A stretch of DNA of 64,000 nt from Clostridiales bacterium (GCA_016933835.1 JAFGAC010000194.1:1-64000), one strand, 5' to 3'. Counted from the stretch's first letter, positions 1 to 9,393 are shown. Notes: a model not told the origin generated them from the sequence alone. Program-made: numbers and translations.

Positions 1-27
1 ATACCATGTTTAAGAATAACTGCAAGA

Positions 28-75
28 CCGTCGTCTTACATCCCCATGGCTAAAGCGAGGGGCTTTTCGACGACA
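28..75. mobile_element. possible right end of an IS200/IS605-type element (structured remnant)
   Basis: A two-level hairpin is visible: outer arms gtcgtc (30-35) and gacgac (69-74), inner arms CCCC (42-45) and GGGG (59-62), and a central GC-taaa-GC. The core 'atggctaaagc' flanked by C and G runs resembles the hairpins at the right ends of IS200/IS605 (TnpA/TnpB) elements, where the omega-RNA scaffold ends. Any transposase gene would lie before position 1, so this cannot be confirmed. A Rho-independent terminator of the preceding gene, with a short TTTT at 64-67, is the main alternative. Confidence 0.35.
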
Positions 76-77
76 TT

Positions 78-130
78 TGGTAAAATAAATGATCAATTTC
101 ACAATCAGAGCTTGTGTCAAATGAATCATT
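78..130 (+). promoter_or_regulatory. possible extended -10 promoter and leader hairpin before the UPF0182 gene
   Basis: TGGTAAAAT at 78-86 looks like an extended -10 element, with no good -35 at 17 bp. It is followed by an interrupted hairpin: outer arms aatgat (88-93) and atcatt (125-130), inner arms cacaa (100-104) and ttgtg (112-116). The hairpin could form in the leader RNA or on DNA. Only the sequence pattern supports this. Confidence 0.3.
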
Positions 131-162
131 AAAGGGTATTAGTTAGTTGTGGGGGTGATAAT

Positions 163-2865
163 ATGAAAATCAAAGAAAATTTTAAAAGGAAGCTGTACAT
201 TCTTTTAACTGTTTTACTCATTTTGTTGGTTTTTTCTAAATCGATTGTAAATTTTATTACCAATTATATCTGGTTTAAGAATGTTGGATTTTTGAGTGTA
301 TTTACTGTACAAGTAATAACAAAACTTATTTTATTCATACCAATCATCGTATTTATATTTATCGGTATGAAAATTTACCTCAACAGGCTTTCTAGAAAAT
401 ATATAAAACTTGGACAAGTGATATTAACTGAAAAACAAATTGCAAATAACAAAAAGATTTTTATGTGGTTTTCACTAATTATTTCGAGTTATGTTTCTTT
501 GATAACGACACAGGATTTATGGTTTAAAACATTGCAGTTCATTAATCGTACTTCCTTTAATCAAATGGATCCAATTTTTAATAAAGATATCAGCTTTTAC
601 GTTTTCACGTTGCCGTTTTTACACAGTTTATTGATTAGTGCAATAACAATTGTTGCAATATTTATTGTTGTGACGCTATTGTTCTATATTGCAATGATGA
701 GACTCTATCCACCTGCTGAAGGAAGTCTATATGATTTTAATGAAATTACATCAAGACCTAATTTCAAATCTATTTTCAGAAAAGAATTAGCTCAATATGG
801 TTTGAGAAAAGTAGCAGTTTTTGGTTTTTTGTTTTTTGTATTTTTGAGCTATTATTTTTATTTGAAAGGTTTTTATCTAATGTATTCAGCACGTGGCGTA
901 GCATATGGTGCGAGTTATACTGACATCAATGTCACTTTACTTGGATACAGAATCATTACGATAATTTCTTTGATTGGGGCACCAATATTTTCTTACAGTA
1001 TTTTAAAAAACAAGAAAATTTTAATGTTAGTTGCACCAGTTTCTATCTTGATTATGATACTGGGAATGTCGGGAATCGCAATTTTTGTACAACAACTTGT
1101 TGTTGAGCCAGATGAAATAACAAAGGAAAAAGAATTTTTAGAATACAATATTTTTCATACTCAATATGGATTTAATTTACAGAATGTCGAGACAGTCGAT
1201 TATGAAGTCAAACAATCAATTACGTATGAGGATATATTGAGCAATTCAGAAACAATCAGTAACATAAGAATTAATGATGCACGACCACTGAAACAAACTT
1301 TCAACCAAATTCAGGTCATTAGATTGTATTATGATTTCAATGATGTTGATATTGATCGCTACAATATCAATGGAAAATATACAGAAGTCTTTATTTCTGC
1401 TCGGGAATTGAATCCTGAAAAGCTGATAGATTCTGCCCAAACTTGGATCAATATGCATCTGAAGTATACACATGGTTACGGAATTGTCATGGCACCAGTC
1501 AATAAAGTAACAAATGAAGGACAACCTGAGTTGATATTTAAAAATATACCGCCAATAACTACAACAGGTTTAGTAATTAATCAACCTGAAATATATTTTG
1601 GAGAACTAGCAAATGGCTATATTATTGTGAACTCAAAAGAAAAAGAATTTGATTATCCAAGTGGTTCTGATAATAAAGAAACCATGTATTCAGGAACAGC
1701 AGGCATTACTTTAGGTGCGGTTAATAGAACATTGTTTTCAATAAGAGAAAACAGCATGAAACTATTGTTCTCAACGAATATTACAAATGAGAGTAAAATA
1801 ATCATCAATAGAAATATCAAGGACAGAGTAAATAAATTGGCACCATTTATAATTTTCGATGAAAATCCTTACATTGTTTTGGATGAAATAACAGGACGGC
1901 TTTATTGGATTATTGACGGATATTCAGTTACAAATCAATATCCATATTCACAAACTTATTCATTCAATGGTTTTCCTACAAACTATATAAGAAATTCTGT
2001 AAAAGCAGTAGTTGATGCCTACAATGGTGATGTGAGTTTTTATGTGTATGATGTTGAAGATCCATTAATAAAAACATATTCAAAAATATTTGAAGGTGTA
2101 TTTAAGAACAAAGCTTTAATGCCGGATTCTTTGAAAAATCACGTTAAATATCCTCAAGATTACTTTGATTTACAAGGGGAGGTATATAGAGAATATCATG
2201 TTGTAAATCCGATGGTTTTCTATAATGGCGAAGATGTTTGGGATATTTCCAATGAAAAATTTATGGAAAATATTCAAAAAATAGAATCGAATTATGTTAT
2301 GTTTAAATTACCAGAGGAAGACAAAGCTGAATTCTCAGTAATACTGCCTTATACACCTAGAGAAAAACCAAATATGGCATCATTATTGGTTGGACGAAGC
2401 GATTATGAAAACTATGGTAAATTGTTGATATATAGACTGCCTAAAGATAAGACAATCGATGGTCCTATGATGATTGAATCTAGAATAGATCAAGACTCCA
2501 CTATTTCACCTCAATTTACTCTCTGGGGACAAGAAGGATCAAGTGTTTTAAGAGGCAATGTCATTGTGGTACCAATTGATGGCTCGCTTTTATATGTGGA
2601 ACCAATTTATATTCAAGCAGATAATAAGAATTCTATTCCAGAAATGAAAAGAGTCATTATAGCCTATGAAAATAAAATTGTTATGGAAAACAATCTTGAA
2701 GATGCTTTGAAAGTACTGTTTAATCAATCTATAGAGGAAAATCAAGTTGAGTACAATACAGATAATACTGTTTTGAATGAATTGCTCAGACGTTATAATG
2801 AGCTTAAAAATTATGTTGATGAATTGGAAACAATTATTAATGAACTAATTGATCAATATGAATAA
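163..2865 (+). CDS. UPF0182 family (COG1615) large membrane protein
   Basis: This 900-residue protein matches the UPF0182/COG1615 layout: an N-terminal membrane domain followed by a large outward-facing domain. Seven hydrophobic segments can be seen at about residues 10-35, 43-68, 98-116, 150-180, 215-237, 258-278 and 284-312. The rest is soluble, rich in beta-type sequence, and ends in an acidic, coiled-coil-like tail (about 865-900). The family is found in Clostridia, Actinobacteria and Cyanobacteria and has no established biochemical function that I know of. The ATG is preceded by a strong GGGGGTG (151-157). The gene stands alone: a terminator follows it directly, and structured, possibly mobile DNA lies upstream. 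Family assignment is fairly secure; the function is unknown. Confidence 0.85.
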   Translation: MKIKENFKRKLYILLTVLLILLVFSKSIVNFITNYIWFKNVGFLSVFTVQVITKLILFIPIIVFIFIGMKIYLNRLSRKYIKLGQVILTEKQIANNKKIFMWFSLIISSYVSLITTQDLWFKTLQFINRTSFNQMDPIFNKDISFYVFTLPFLHSLLISAITIVAIFIVVTLLFYIAMMRLYPPAEGSLYDFNEITSRPNFKSIFRKELAQYGLRKVAVFGFLFFVFLSYYFYLKGFYLMYSARGVAYGASYTDINVTLLGYRIITIISLIGAPIFSYSILKNKKILMLVAPVSILIMILGMSGIAIFVQQLVVEPDEITKEKEFLEYNIFHTQYGFNLQNVETVDYEVKQSITYEDILSNSETISNIRINDARPLKQTFNQIQVIRLYYDFNDVDIDRYNINGKYTEVFISARELNPEKLIDSAQTWINMHLKYTHGYGIVMAPVNKVTNEGQPELIFKNIPPITTTGLVINQPEIYFGELANGYIIVNSKEKEFDYPSGSDNKETMYSGTAGITLGAVNRTLFSIRENSMKLLFSTNITNESKIIINRNIKDRVNKLAPFIIFDENPYIVLDEITGRLYWIIDGYSVTNQYPYSQTYSFNGFPTNYIRNSVKAVVDAYNGDVSFYVYDVEDPLIKTYSKIFEGVFKNKALMPDSLKNHVKYPQDYFDLQGEVYREYHVVNPMVFYNGEDVWDISNEKFMENIQKIESNYVMFKLPEEDKAEFSVILPYTPREKPNMASLLVGRSDYENYGKLLIYRLPKDKTIDGPMMIESRIDQDSTISPQFTLWGQEGSSVLRGNVIVVPIDGSLLYVEPIYIQADNKNSIPEMKRVIIAYENKIVMENNLEDALKVLFNQSIEENQVEYNTDNTVLNELLRRYNELKNYVDELETIINELIDQYE

Positions 2866-2891
2866 AGAGAGTTGTTGTCAACTCTCTTTTT
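2866..2891 (+). terminator. Rho-independent terminator after the UPF0182 gene
   Basis: A perfect 9-bp stem, agagagttg (2866-2874) with caactctct (2879-2887), has a 4-nt loop and a T-rich tail. It begins at the base after the stop codon. Confidence 0.85.
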
Positions 2892-2926
2892 CTATATAAT
2901 GAATTATAGATTGATGGGGGTTCGGC

Positions 2927-4453
2927 ATGAGACATATGAAAAAATATCAAATTTATATATTTATAATCAGTATTTTGACTAGTATTTTTATTTTTGAGAA
3001 TGTGATTTTCGATAGAACCAGTGAAGCTTATACAGAAAGCTATTACTATTCTGTGCAATCGAATCTATTAGAGGTTGAAACACTTGCAATAGAAATGTAT
3101 AAGAATACTTCTTTAATTATATATAATGGGATTGTTGGTGAAAGTATTGCTGAAATCATTAACCAAGCTAATGATTCAAATGATGAGAAAAAGGATTTGT
3201 TGCGCAAGGAGCTTTTTTCTACATTGAATAATTGGTATCTAAATATGGATTTAAATAATTTTAGGCAATTTCATTTTCACCTTTTAAATGGTGATAGTTT
3301 TTTAAGGTTTCATAGACCAGATAAATATGGAGACAATTTGCTCGAAGTAAGAGAATCTGTTAAAAGAGTTTTAGAGACAGGTGAATTTATAGAAGGTTTT
3401 GAAGAAGGTAAAATTTTCAATGGGTATCGGTTCGTGTATCCTGTAAAATATCAAGAAGAGTTAGTCGGAAGCGTTGAATTGAGTATCTCCTATAAAACGG
3501 TATCAGAACTAATCAGAAAATTTTCTGATTATGATGTCCTTTTTTTAATAAATAAAGAAGTAGTTGAAAGCAAGCTATTTGAGGATGAAATCTCAAATTA
3601 CATAAAAAACGAATCTTTTCCAGATTACTATTTAGAATCGTATGTGCATTTCAATCAATTGAATCAAACAATAGGAATATCTGAAGATGAATTCAATAAA
3701 ATCAACTTACAGATTAATGGAATGATTCATGAAAACACATATAATAAATGGACCTTCAATATACATGAATTTAAAGAGTATACAATTTTTACTTTTATCA
3801 ATCCAGTTTACAATTTAAAAAATGAATTAGTTGGATATTCTGTTTATTATGGGAGCGAGCCACTATTTCACTTGAACAGCAAAATAGAAAATGGGCACAA
3901 TATTGTTTTTTATCTACTGAATACGCTTATTTTGTTCGCGATTGCTTTTATTGTTTATCTGTATATTCAAGCAAGAGAAAAATCATATAGAGATAAATTG
4001 ACATCTTTGTTTAATAGAACTTATTTCAATAAAAAAGTAGTAGAAACAATCAAAAAAAGTAAAGTATCATCAATTATAATGATGGATATTGATGATTTTA
4101 AAAAAAACAATGATGTATTTGGCCACAACGAAGGGGATATTGTATTAACAATAGTTAGTGAAATAATTCAAAAATGTATCAGAATATCTGATTTGCCATT
4201 CAGATGGGGTGGTGAAGAATTTGCAGTGATTCTACCTGAAACAAATATAGAAAATGCTGTTAATATAGCAGAGAGAATTAGAATAACAATAACCCTTGAA
4301 AAACATACTTTTGAAAAATATAATATAACTGCAAGTTTTGGTGTGGCTGAATATATATCAAAAGAAGATATTATAGAGTTTTTTAGGCGTGTCGATGAAA
4401 ATCTATATGAAGCAAAAGCACAAGGTAAAAATCGCACAATATATAAAATTTAA
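2927..4453 (+). CDS. membrane sensor diguanylate cyclase (Cache-like domain plus GGEEF)
   Basis: Predicted to make cyclic di-GMP from two GTP in response to an external signal. The 508 residues comprise an N-terminal membrane helix (about 8-26), an extracellular region (about 30-325), a second membrane helix (about 328-348) and a GGEEF domain (about 355-508). The sensor region contains a segment typical of double-Cache sensors (FHFHLLNGDSFLRFHRPDKY). The intact GGEEF signature is at residues 428-432. An RxxD product-inhibition site (RISD) lies five residues before it, and a metal-binding DIDDFKKNND stretch is present. The cyclase therefore looks active and feedback-regulated. No EAL or HD-GYP domain is fused. 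The ATG at 2927 lies 6 nt after GGGGG (2916-2920). The gene sits between a terminator and the methylthioadenosine operon. The signal sensed is unknown. Confidence 0.9.
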   Translation: MRHMKKYQIYIFIISILTSIFIFENVIFDRTSEAYTESYYYSVQSNLLEVETLAIEMYKNTSLIIYNGIVGESIAEIINQANDSNDEKKDLLRKELFSTLNNWYLNMDLNNFRQFHFHLLNGDSFLRFHRPDKYGDNLLEVRESVKRVLETGEFIEGFEEGKIFNGYRFVYPVKYQEELVGSVELSISYKTVSELIRKFSDYDVLFLINKEVVESKLFEDEISNYIKNESFPDYYLESYVHFNQLNQTIGISEDEFNKINLQINGMIHENTYNKWTFNIHEFKEYTIFTFINPVYNLKNELVGYSVYYGSEPLFHLNSKIENGHNIVFYLLNTLILFAIAFIVYLYIQAREKSYRDKLTSLFNRTYFNKKVVETIKKSKVSSIIMMDIDDFKKNNDVFGHNEGDIVLTIVSEIIQKCIRISDLPFRWGGEEFAVILPETNIENAVNIAERIRITITLEKHTFEKYNITASFGVAEYISKEDIIEFFRRVDENLYEAKAQGKNRTIYKI

Positions 4454-4499
4454 GTAAGGTTGAGATTACCTTTCTTGTTTTACGATTAAGGAGGATAAT

Positions 4500-5786
4500 A
4501 TGTCAATTTTAATAAAAAACACAAATATTTTAACAATGGTTGAAAACACAATAGTTAAAGGAAATATTTTAGTTGAAGATAATTTAATAACTAGAATAGG
4601 TGAATTTGATTTTGAAGCAGATGAAATAATAGATGGGTCGAATTTCATTACAATGCCAGGAATTGTAAATGCACATACACACATTGCCATGTCATTGCTG
4701 CGCAATTACGCGGATGATTTACCTTTTTGGCCATGGTTGACAGAAAAAATATGGCCGGCAGAAGCAAATTTAAATGAAGAAAGTGTCTACTGGGGATCGA
4801 TGTTGAGTATTGCAGAAATGATTGCTTCAGGAACAACAACATTCTGCGATATGTATTTTTTTACAGAAGAGACAATTAAAGCTGTTAAAGAAACAGGCAT
4901 TAGGGCTAATCTATCACGTGGCTTAGTTTCAGGAGAAGAAGAAGGAGAAAAATTGCAGAATGCAATTAATCTGCATAATGAATTTCATCTAAAAGATGAG
5001 GGCAGAATCAGGATTGATTTAGGACCTCATGCACCATATACTTGCTCGGATGATTATCTTAAAAAAATTGCTGGTGAGGCTGGTAAAAGGGATACTAATA
5101 TACACATTCATCTGTCTGAAAGCAAGAAAGAAATTGAAGATTCTATAGAAAAAAATGGAAATACACCTATAGAACATGTTAACAGCCTTGGATTATTTGA
5201 CCATCCAACAATTGCCGCACACTGCGTCAACGTAAACGATGATGATATTCAAATTCTTGCAGATAAAAAAGTCAATGTAGTCAATAATCCTTCAAGTAAT
5301 TTGAAGCTTGCAAACGGATTTGCACCTGTAAATGAGATGATGAAAAAAGGAATCAATGTTGCGCTGGGAACAGATGGACCGTCTAGCAACAATAATCAAG
5401 ATATGTTTGAGGAAATGCATTTGGCAGCACTGGTCAATAAAGTCATATCCAATGATACTACTGTTCTACCTGCATATGAAGTTTTGAAAATGGCGACAGT
5501 CAATGGCGCAAAAGCATTAAGAGTCGATAATATAGTTGGAACATTAGAAGTCGGAAAACATGCTGATATTATTTTAGTTGATATCCATAATCCCCATATG
5601 TACCCTCATCATGACCTCATTGCATCTCTTGTTTATTCTGCAAGCAGTTCTGATGTAGATACTGTTATTGTTGATGGTAAAATACTGTATCAAAATAAAA
5701 AGTTTTTAACAATTGATATAGAAACAGTTTATAAAAAGGCTCAGAAGGCAAGTGAAAGATTGACAGGTGATAAAAATGAAATTTAA
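4500..5786 (+). CDS. mtaD: 5'-methylthioadenosine / S-adenosylhomocysteine deaminase (MtaD)
   Basis: A metal-dependent amidohydrolase that removes the 6-amino group from adenosyl thioethers, giving for example 5'-methylthioinosine and ammonia. Metal ligands expected for the family are visible: HTH in NAHTHIAMS (about residues 59-61), the histidines in HLSES and AHCVN, and the aspartate in GTDGPSSNN. The length, 428 residues, is normal for MtaD/TrzN-type deaminases. A strong AAGGAGG lies 7 nt before the ATG. This is the first gene of a compact operon, overlapping mtnA by 11 nt. Deamination at the first step means the next enzyme must accept an inosine-type nucleoside, which fits the phosphorylase two genes on. 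It could also act on S-adenosylhomocysteine or 5'-deoxyadenosine; the sequence does not separate these substrates. Confidence 0.88.
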   Translation: MSILIKNTNILTMVENTIVKGNILVEDNLITRIGEFDFEADEIIDGSNFITMPGIVNAHTHIAMSLLRNYADDLPFWPWLTEKIWPAEANLNEESVYWGSMLSIAEMIASGTTTFCDMYFFTEETIKAVKETGIRANLSRGLVSGEEEGEKLQNAINLHNEFHLKDEGRIRIDLGPHAPYTCSDDYLKKIAGEAGKRDTNIHIHLSESKKEIEDSIEKNGNTPIEHVNSLGLFDHPTIAAHCVNVNDDDIQILADKKVNVVNNPSSNLKLANGFAPVNEMMKKGINVALGTDGPSSNNNQDMFEEMHLAALVNKVISNDTTVLPAYEVLKMATVNGAKALRVDNIVGTLEVGKHADIILVDIHNPHMYPHHDLIASLVYSASSSDVDTVIVDGKILYQNKKFLTIDIETVYKKAQKASERLTGDKNEI

Positions 5787-6783
5787 ATCAATTGAATTTA
5801 AAAATGATGAGTTGTTTCTGTTAGATCAGAGATTGCTTCCAGAAAATGAAGAATATTATGTTTGTAGAACGTATATGGATGTCGAATATGCCATTAGAGA
5901 GATGGTTGTCAGAGGAGCGCCAGCAATAGGATCAGTTGCCGCCTATGGCATCGCTTTTGCTGCGGCAGATAACCCGACAGAAGATGAATTTATCAGTAGA
6001 TGTAATTTTATCATGCAATCAAGACCAACAGCTGTCAATCTGTTTTGGGCAGTCAAGAGAATGATGGATGTAGTCGAGTTGTCTAAACAAATTGATTATA
6101 GTGAATTATTACTTCATGCAAAATTGATTTATGATGAAGATATTGCAACAAACAAACGTATGGCAGAAATAGGAAATGAAATTGTAAAAGAAAATGCGAC
6201 TATATTGACTCATTGCAATACAGGTGCTTTAGCAACTGTTGCTTATGGAACAGCTCTTGGTGTTATTAGAGAAGCGCATTACAGTGGTAAAAATATTCAT
6301 GTATATGCAGATGAAACCAGACCAAGATTACAAGGCGCAAGATTAACAGCATGGGAATTAGTAAAAGAAGGTATTCCTAGCACGTTGATTGCTGATAATG
6401 TTGCTGCTACCTTAATTCGAGACAATAAGATCGATTTGATTTTAGTAGGAGCAGATCGGATTGCTTTAAATGGCGATACCGCAAATAAGATTGGAACATT
6501 CATGCTGTCAGCTTTAGCAAAAGTTTACAATATACCGTTTTATATTGTCGCGCCAATGACTACAATTGATTTTGATATTGAAAAAGGCGAAAAAATTGAA
6601 ATTGAAGAGAGAAGTGCAGACGAAGTAAGAATGGTGGGTAATTCTCGAGTGGCACCTTTAGAAATAAATGTTTTTAACCCAGCATTTGACGTTACACCTA
6701 ATGAAAATATTACAGGAATAATCACAGAAAAAGGAATTGTGTATCCGCCTTTCAAAGAAAATATTTTAAAGATTAAGGAGTAA
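5776..6783 (+). CDS. mtnA: S-methyl-5-thioribose-1-phosphate isomerase
   Basis: Isomerises 5-methylthioribose 1-phosphate, and in some organisms 5-deoxyribose 1-phosphate, to the ribulose 1-phosphate. The family landmarks are present: RGAPAIG near residue 50, the catalytic cysteine in THCNTGALATVAYG, and the catalytic aspartate in GADRIALNGDTANKIGT. It belongs to the eIF2B-like MtnA family rather than the translation factors because it carries this Cys/Asp pair. I place the start at the ATG at 5776, 5 nt after AGGTGA, rather than at the in-frame GTG at 5767. The start lies inside the end of mtaD, so translation is probably coupled. The product is 335 residues. Confidence 0.92.
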   Translation: MKFKSIEFKNDELFLLDQRLLPENEEYYVCRTYMDVEYAIREMVVRGAPAIGSVAAYGIAFAAADNPTEDEFISRCNFIMQSRPTAVNLFWAVKRMMDVVELSKQIDYSELLLHAKLIYDEDIATNKRMAEIGNEIVKENATILTHCNTGALATVAYGTALGVIREAHYSGKNIHVYADETRPRLQGARLTAWELVKEGIPSTLIADNVAATLIRDNKIDLILVGADRIALNGDTANKIGTFMLSALAKVYNIPFYIVAPMTTIDFDIEKGEKIEIEERSADEVRMVGNSRVAPLEINVFNPAFDVTPNENITGIITEKGIVYPPFKENILKIKE

Positions 6784-6786
6784 GCC

Positions 6787-7551
6787 ATGTATGCAATTAT
6801 AGGAGGTACGGGTGTTTATGAATTAAACACTTCTCTTGAAAACATTGAAGTCAATACAGAATATGGATCAGTAGAAGTAGATTTCTTAGAAATTGAAAGC
6901 GGGGAGAAAATTTATTTTCTATCAAGACATGGTAAAAAGCATTCAAAACCACCTCATTTGGTGAATTATAGAGCAAATATTATGGCGCTTAATATTCTTG
7001 GAGTAAAATATATTTATTCCACAGCTGCTGTAGGATCTATGAATGAAAAATACGAACCGGGAGATCTAGTTATAATAGATGATTTTATTGATTTTACAAA
7101 AAGTCGAATCATGACATTCTATGAAGGTAAATCAGGTGTAAAACATGTTGATATGTCTGAACCTTATTGTTCAAATTTAATATCGATTTTTTTAAAAAAA
7201 TCAATGAATAGCAATGTTGAAATAAAAGGATCAGCAATATATGTGACAACAGAAGGACCTAGGTTTGAGACAAAAGCTGAAATTAATATGTATAAAAATT
7301 TTGGCGATGTTGTAGGCATGACCAGTGTACCTGAAGTGGTTCTGGCCAAAGAACTGGGTATGTGCTATGCAACCATAGGGATTATTACCAATTGGTGTAC
7401 TGGATTTAAAAACGAAATAAAATTCCATGACATTGAAAATTCTATGAATATGAACAAAGAAAAATTAACACAACTATTTCTTGAAATATTTAAAAATGAT
7501 AACATTGACCAAGAAAGTTGTCACTGCAACAATGCTGTAATGAATCTATAA
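6787..7551 (+). CDS. MTAP-family nucleoside phosphorylase, probably methylthioinosine-specific
   Basis: Splits a 5'-substituted nucleoside with phosphate into the free base and the sugar 1-phosphate that MtnA uses. The family is clear: N-terminal GGTGVYEL, SRHGKKHSKPPH (phosphate site), TEGPRFET and MTSVPEVVLAKE. At the base-recognition position, human MTA phosphorylase has ATDYDCW, with two aspartates reading the 6-amino group. This protein has ITNWCTG, with Asn202. An Asn there is the hallmark of 6-oxopurine enzymes such as PNP and methylthioinosine phosphorylase. With mtaD in the same operon I prefer methylthioinosine (or deoxyinosine) phosphorylase over MtnP proper. It starts 3 nt after mtnA with AAGGAG 5 nt before the ATG. 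The human comparison is from memory. Confidence 0.85.
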   Translation: MYAIIGGTGVYELNTSLENIEVNTEYGSVEVDFLEIESGEKIYFLSRHGKKHSKPPHLVNYRANIMALNILGVKYIYSTAAVGSMNEKYEPGDLVIIDDFIDFTKSRIMTFYEGKSGVKHVDMSEPYCSNLISIFLKKSMNSNVEIKGSAIYVTTEGPRFETKAEINMYKNFGDVVGMTSVPEVVLAKELGMCYATIGIITNWCTGFKNEIKFHDIENSMNMNKEKLTQLFLEIFKNDNIDQESCHCNNAVMNL

Positions 7552-7562
7552 GGAGTGAGCAT

Positions 7563-8216
7563 ATGAATATAAATATTAGGCAAGCAAGAGATGAAGTAGT
7601 AAAATGTGGTAAAACGATTCACGAATCCGCTTTAGTTGTAGGAACTTGGGGAAACATTTCAGTGCGTATACCTGATTCAGAGTATGTTGCCATTACACCA
7701 AGTGGTGTAGATTATCAGAAAACAGATGCCGAAAGTATAGTAATTGTAGATCTGGATGGCAATATTATAGATGGAGAATTAAAACCTTCAATTGAAATAA
7801 ATTTACACTTAGCAATTTATAGAGCAAGAACAGATGTCAATGCGATCATACATACACACAGCACATTTTGTACTAGTTATGCTATCGCTAGAAAAGAAAT
7901 TCCAGCAGCTGCAGAAGACTTAGCACAAATAGTTGGAGGGAATGTAAGGGTTACTGATTATTGTCTGCCGGGAACAATTGAATTAGGTAGAGAAGCAGTA
8001 GAAAAATTAGGTAATAGAAATGCTGTTTTATTATCAAATCATGGACTGCTGGCAGCTGCAAAATCATTGAACGAAGCATTAAAAGTAGCTCAAGTAGTTG
8101 AAAAAGCGGCACAATCAAGTTTAATGGCACAACTGATAGGTGGAGCAGTTGTTTTAAGTGATGATGATATAAATAGCATGAGAGAATTCTATTTGAATAA
8201 GTATGGACAAAAATAA
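7563..8216 (+). CDS. class II aldolase (fuculose-1-phosphate aldolase / Ald2 type)
   Basis: Zinc-dependent aldolase of the AraD/FucA family, 217 residues. Visible motifs are GTWGNISVR, TPSGVDY, the acidic residue in SIEINLHL, the zinc-binding HTH in AIIHTHSTF and a further His in SNHGLLAA. In this setting the likely reaction is cleavage of 5-methylthioribulose 1-phosphate (or 5-deoxyribulose 1-phosphate) into DHAP and an aldehyde, as shown for Ald2/DrdI-type enzymes in the DHAP shunt. The related dehydratase MtnB belongs to the same superfamily, but no mtnC, mtnW or mtnD gene lies nearby to continue that route. The ATG at 7563 follows AAGGAGTG; the longer frame upstream lies inside the phosphorylase gene and is not used. 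It overlaps the next gene by 14 nt. Confidence 0.82.
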   Translation: MNINIRQARDEVVKCGKTIHESALVVGTWGNISVRIPDSEYVAITPSGVDYQKTDAESIVIVDLDGNIIDGELKPSIEINLHLAIYRARTDVNAIIHTHSTFCTSYAIARKEIPAAAEDLAQIVGGNVRVTDYCLPGTIELGREAVEKLGNRNAVLLSNHGLLAAAKSLNEALKVAQVVEKAAQSSLMAQLIGGAVVLSDDDINSMREFYLNKYGQK

Positions 8217-9393
8217 TAATTATAGACTAGAAACCTTATTAGCTCACAATACTAAAGATGATCGTGAAAATCGTGCGTTAACACCACCTATTGCACAAAC
8301 TTCAACTTTTTATTTTGACAATATGGATCAAGTAAAAAAAGCTTTTAATTTTGAAACAGATGACTATGTATATACAAGAGGAAATAATCCTACTATCAGA
8401 CTGTTTGAAGAAAAAATGGCACTCATTGAAAAAGGAAATGCTGCAGTCGCCTTTGCATCAGGTATGGCAGCTATTTCCAGCGTGCTTTTTTCATTGTTAA
8501 AGCCACAGGACCAAGTTGTTTTTCATAGAACTTTGTATGGATCAACTCACACTGTAGCTAAAACATTGTTGAAAAAATACGACATAGATTCAAAATTCAT
8601 TGATTTGACCAATAGTGATAACCTAAATGCTTTAATTGATGACGCAGTAAAAGTAATATATTTTGAAACACCATCTAATCCAAATTTAGAATTGATTGAT
8701 ATTCAAAAAATTAAAAAAATAATAGGCGATAAAAATATTAAAATTGTTGTGGATAATACGTTTTTATCACCTTATTTTCAAAATCCTCTTGAAAACGGAG
8801 CGGATATTGTGCTGCACAGTGCTACAAAATATATTTCTGGCCACGGAGATGTAGTAGCAGGTGTAGTTGTATCAAAAGATATAGATTATATCCATCGCTT
8901 GAAATTTGATTATATGACTGAATTTGGTGGTGTAATAAGCCCGTTCAATGCTTGGCTATTGCTAAGAGGATTAAAGACGCTTCATATAAGAATGAAAGCA
9001 CATGAAGCAAATGCAATTAAAATTGCTGATTACCTTAATAGTCATAAGAAGGTTACCAATGTAATCTATCCAAGTCTAGAGAGTTATCCTTTTACAGAAG
9101 TAGTTTCTAAGCAAATGAGGGGTTTTGGAGCGATTATAACTTTTGAAGTTAAAGGATCAAGAGAAGATGCTGTCAATTTTATTGATCATTTGAAATTGTT
9201 TAAAATTGCGGTTAGCTTGGGTGATATTGAAAGTTTAATTGAAATGCCATCTGAAATGACTCATTTAGGCTATGACAAGAGTGAATTGGAATCTTTTGGA
9301 CTGACTGAAAAAATGATTAGAATTTCTGTAGGACTTGAAAATCACGAAGACCTTATTGCTGATTTGGAGAAATCATTGGATAGAATTAAATGA
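8203..9393 (+). CDS. Cys/Met metabolism PLP-dependent enzyme (methionine gamma-lyase / sulfhydrylase-like)
   Basis: Fold-type I PLP enzyme of the trans-sulfuration family, 396 residues. The PLP lysine is in HSATKYISGHGD (about residue 208), and ASGMAAIS and NNPTIRLFE are typical of the family. Methionine gamma-lyases usually carry YGCT at the active-site loop; here it is LYGST (about residue 122), so the exact reaction is uncertain. Candidates are methionine gamma-lyase, cystathionine gamma-lyase/synthase and O-acetylhomoserine sulfhydrylase. In the methylthioadenosine operon it could either return methanethiol to methionine or break down surplus methionine. The ATG lies inside the end of the aldolase gene without a clear Shine-Dalgarno sequence, so it probably relies on coupled translation. 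Confidence 0.8.
   Translation: MDKNNNYRLETLLAHNTKDDRENRALTPPIAQTSTFYFDNMDQVKKAFNFETDDYVYTRGNNPTIRLFEEKMALIEKGNAAVAFASGMAAISSVLFSLLKPQDQVVFHRTLYGSTHTVAKTLLKKYDIDSKFIDLTNSDNLNALIDDAVKVIYFETPSNPNLELIDIQKIKKIIGDKNIKIVVDNTFLSPYFQNPLENGADIVLHSATKYISGHGDVVAGVVVSKDIDYIHRLKFDYMTEFGGVISPFNAWLLLRGLKTLHIRMKAHEANAIKIADYLNSHKKVTNVIYPSLESYPFTEVVSKQMRGFGAIITFEVKGSREDAVNFIDHLKLFKIAVSLGDIESLIEMPSEMTHLGYDKSELESFGLTEKMIRISVGLENHEDLIADLEKSLDRIK

Noticed and set aside
4457-4480. Terminator between the diguanylate cyclase and mtaD genes
   Set aside because: The only stem visible is five base pairs (aaggt/acctt) with a 7-nt loop and an interrupted T stretch; too weak to call.
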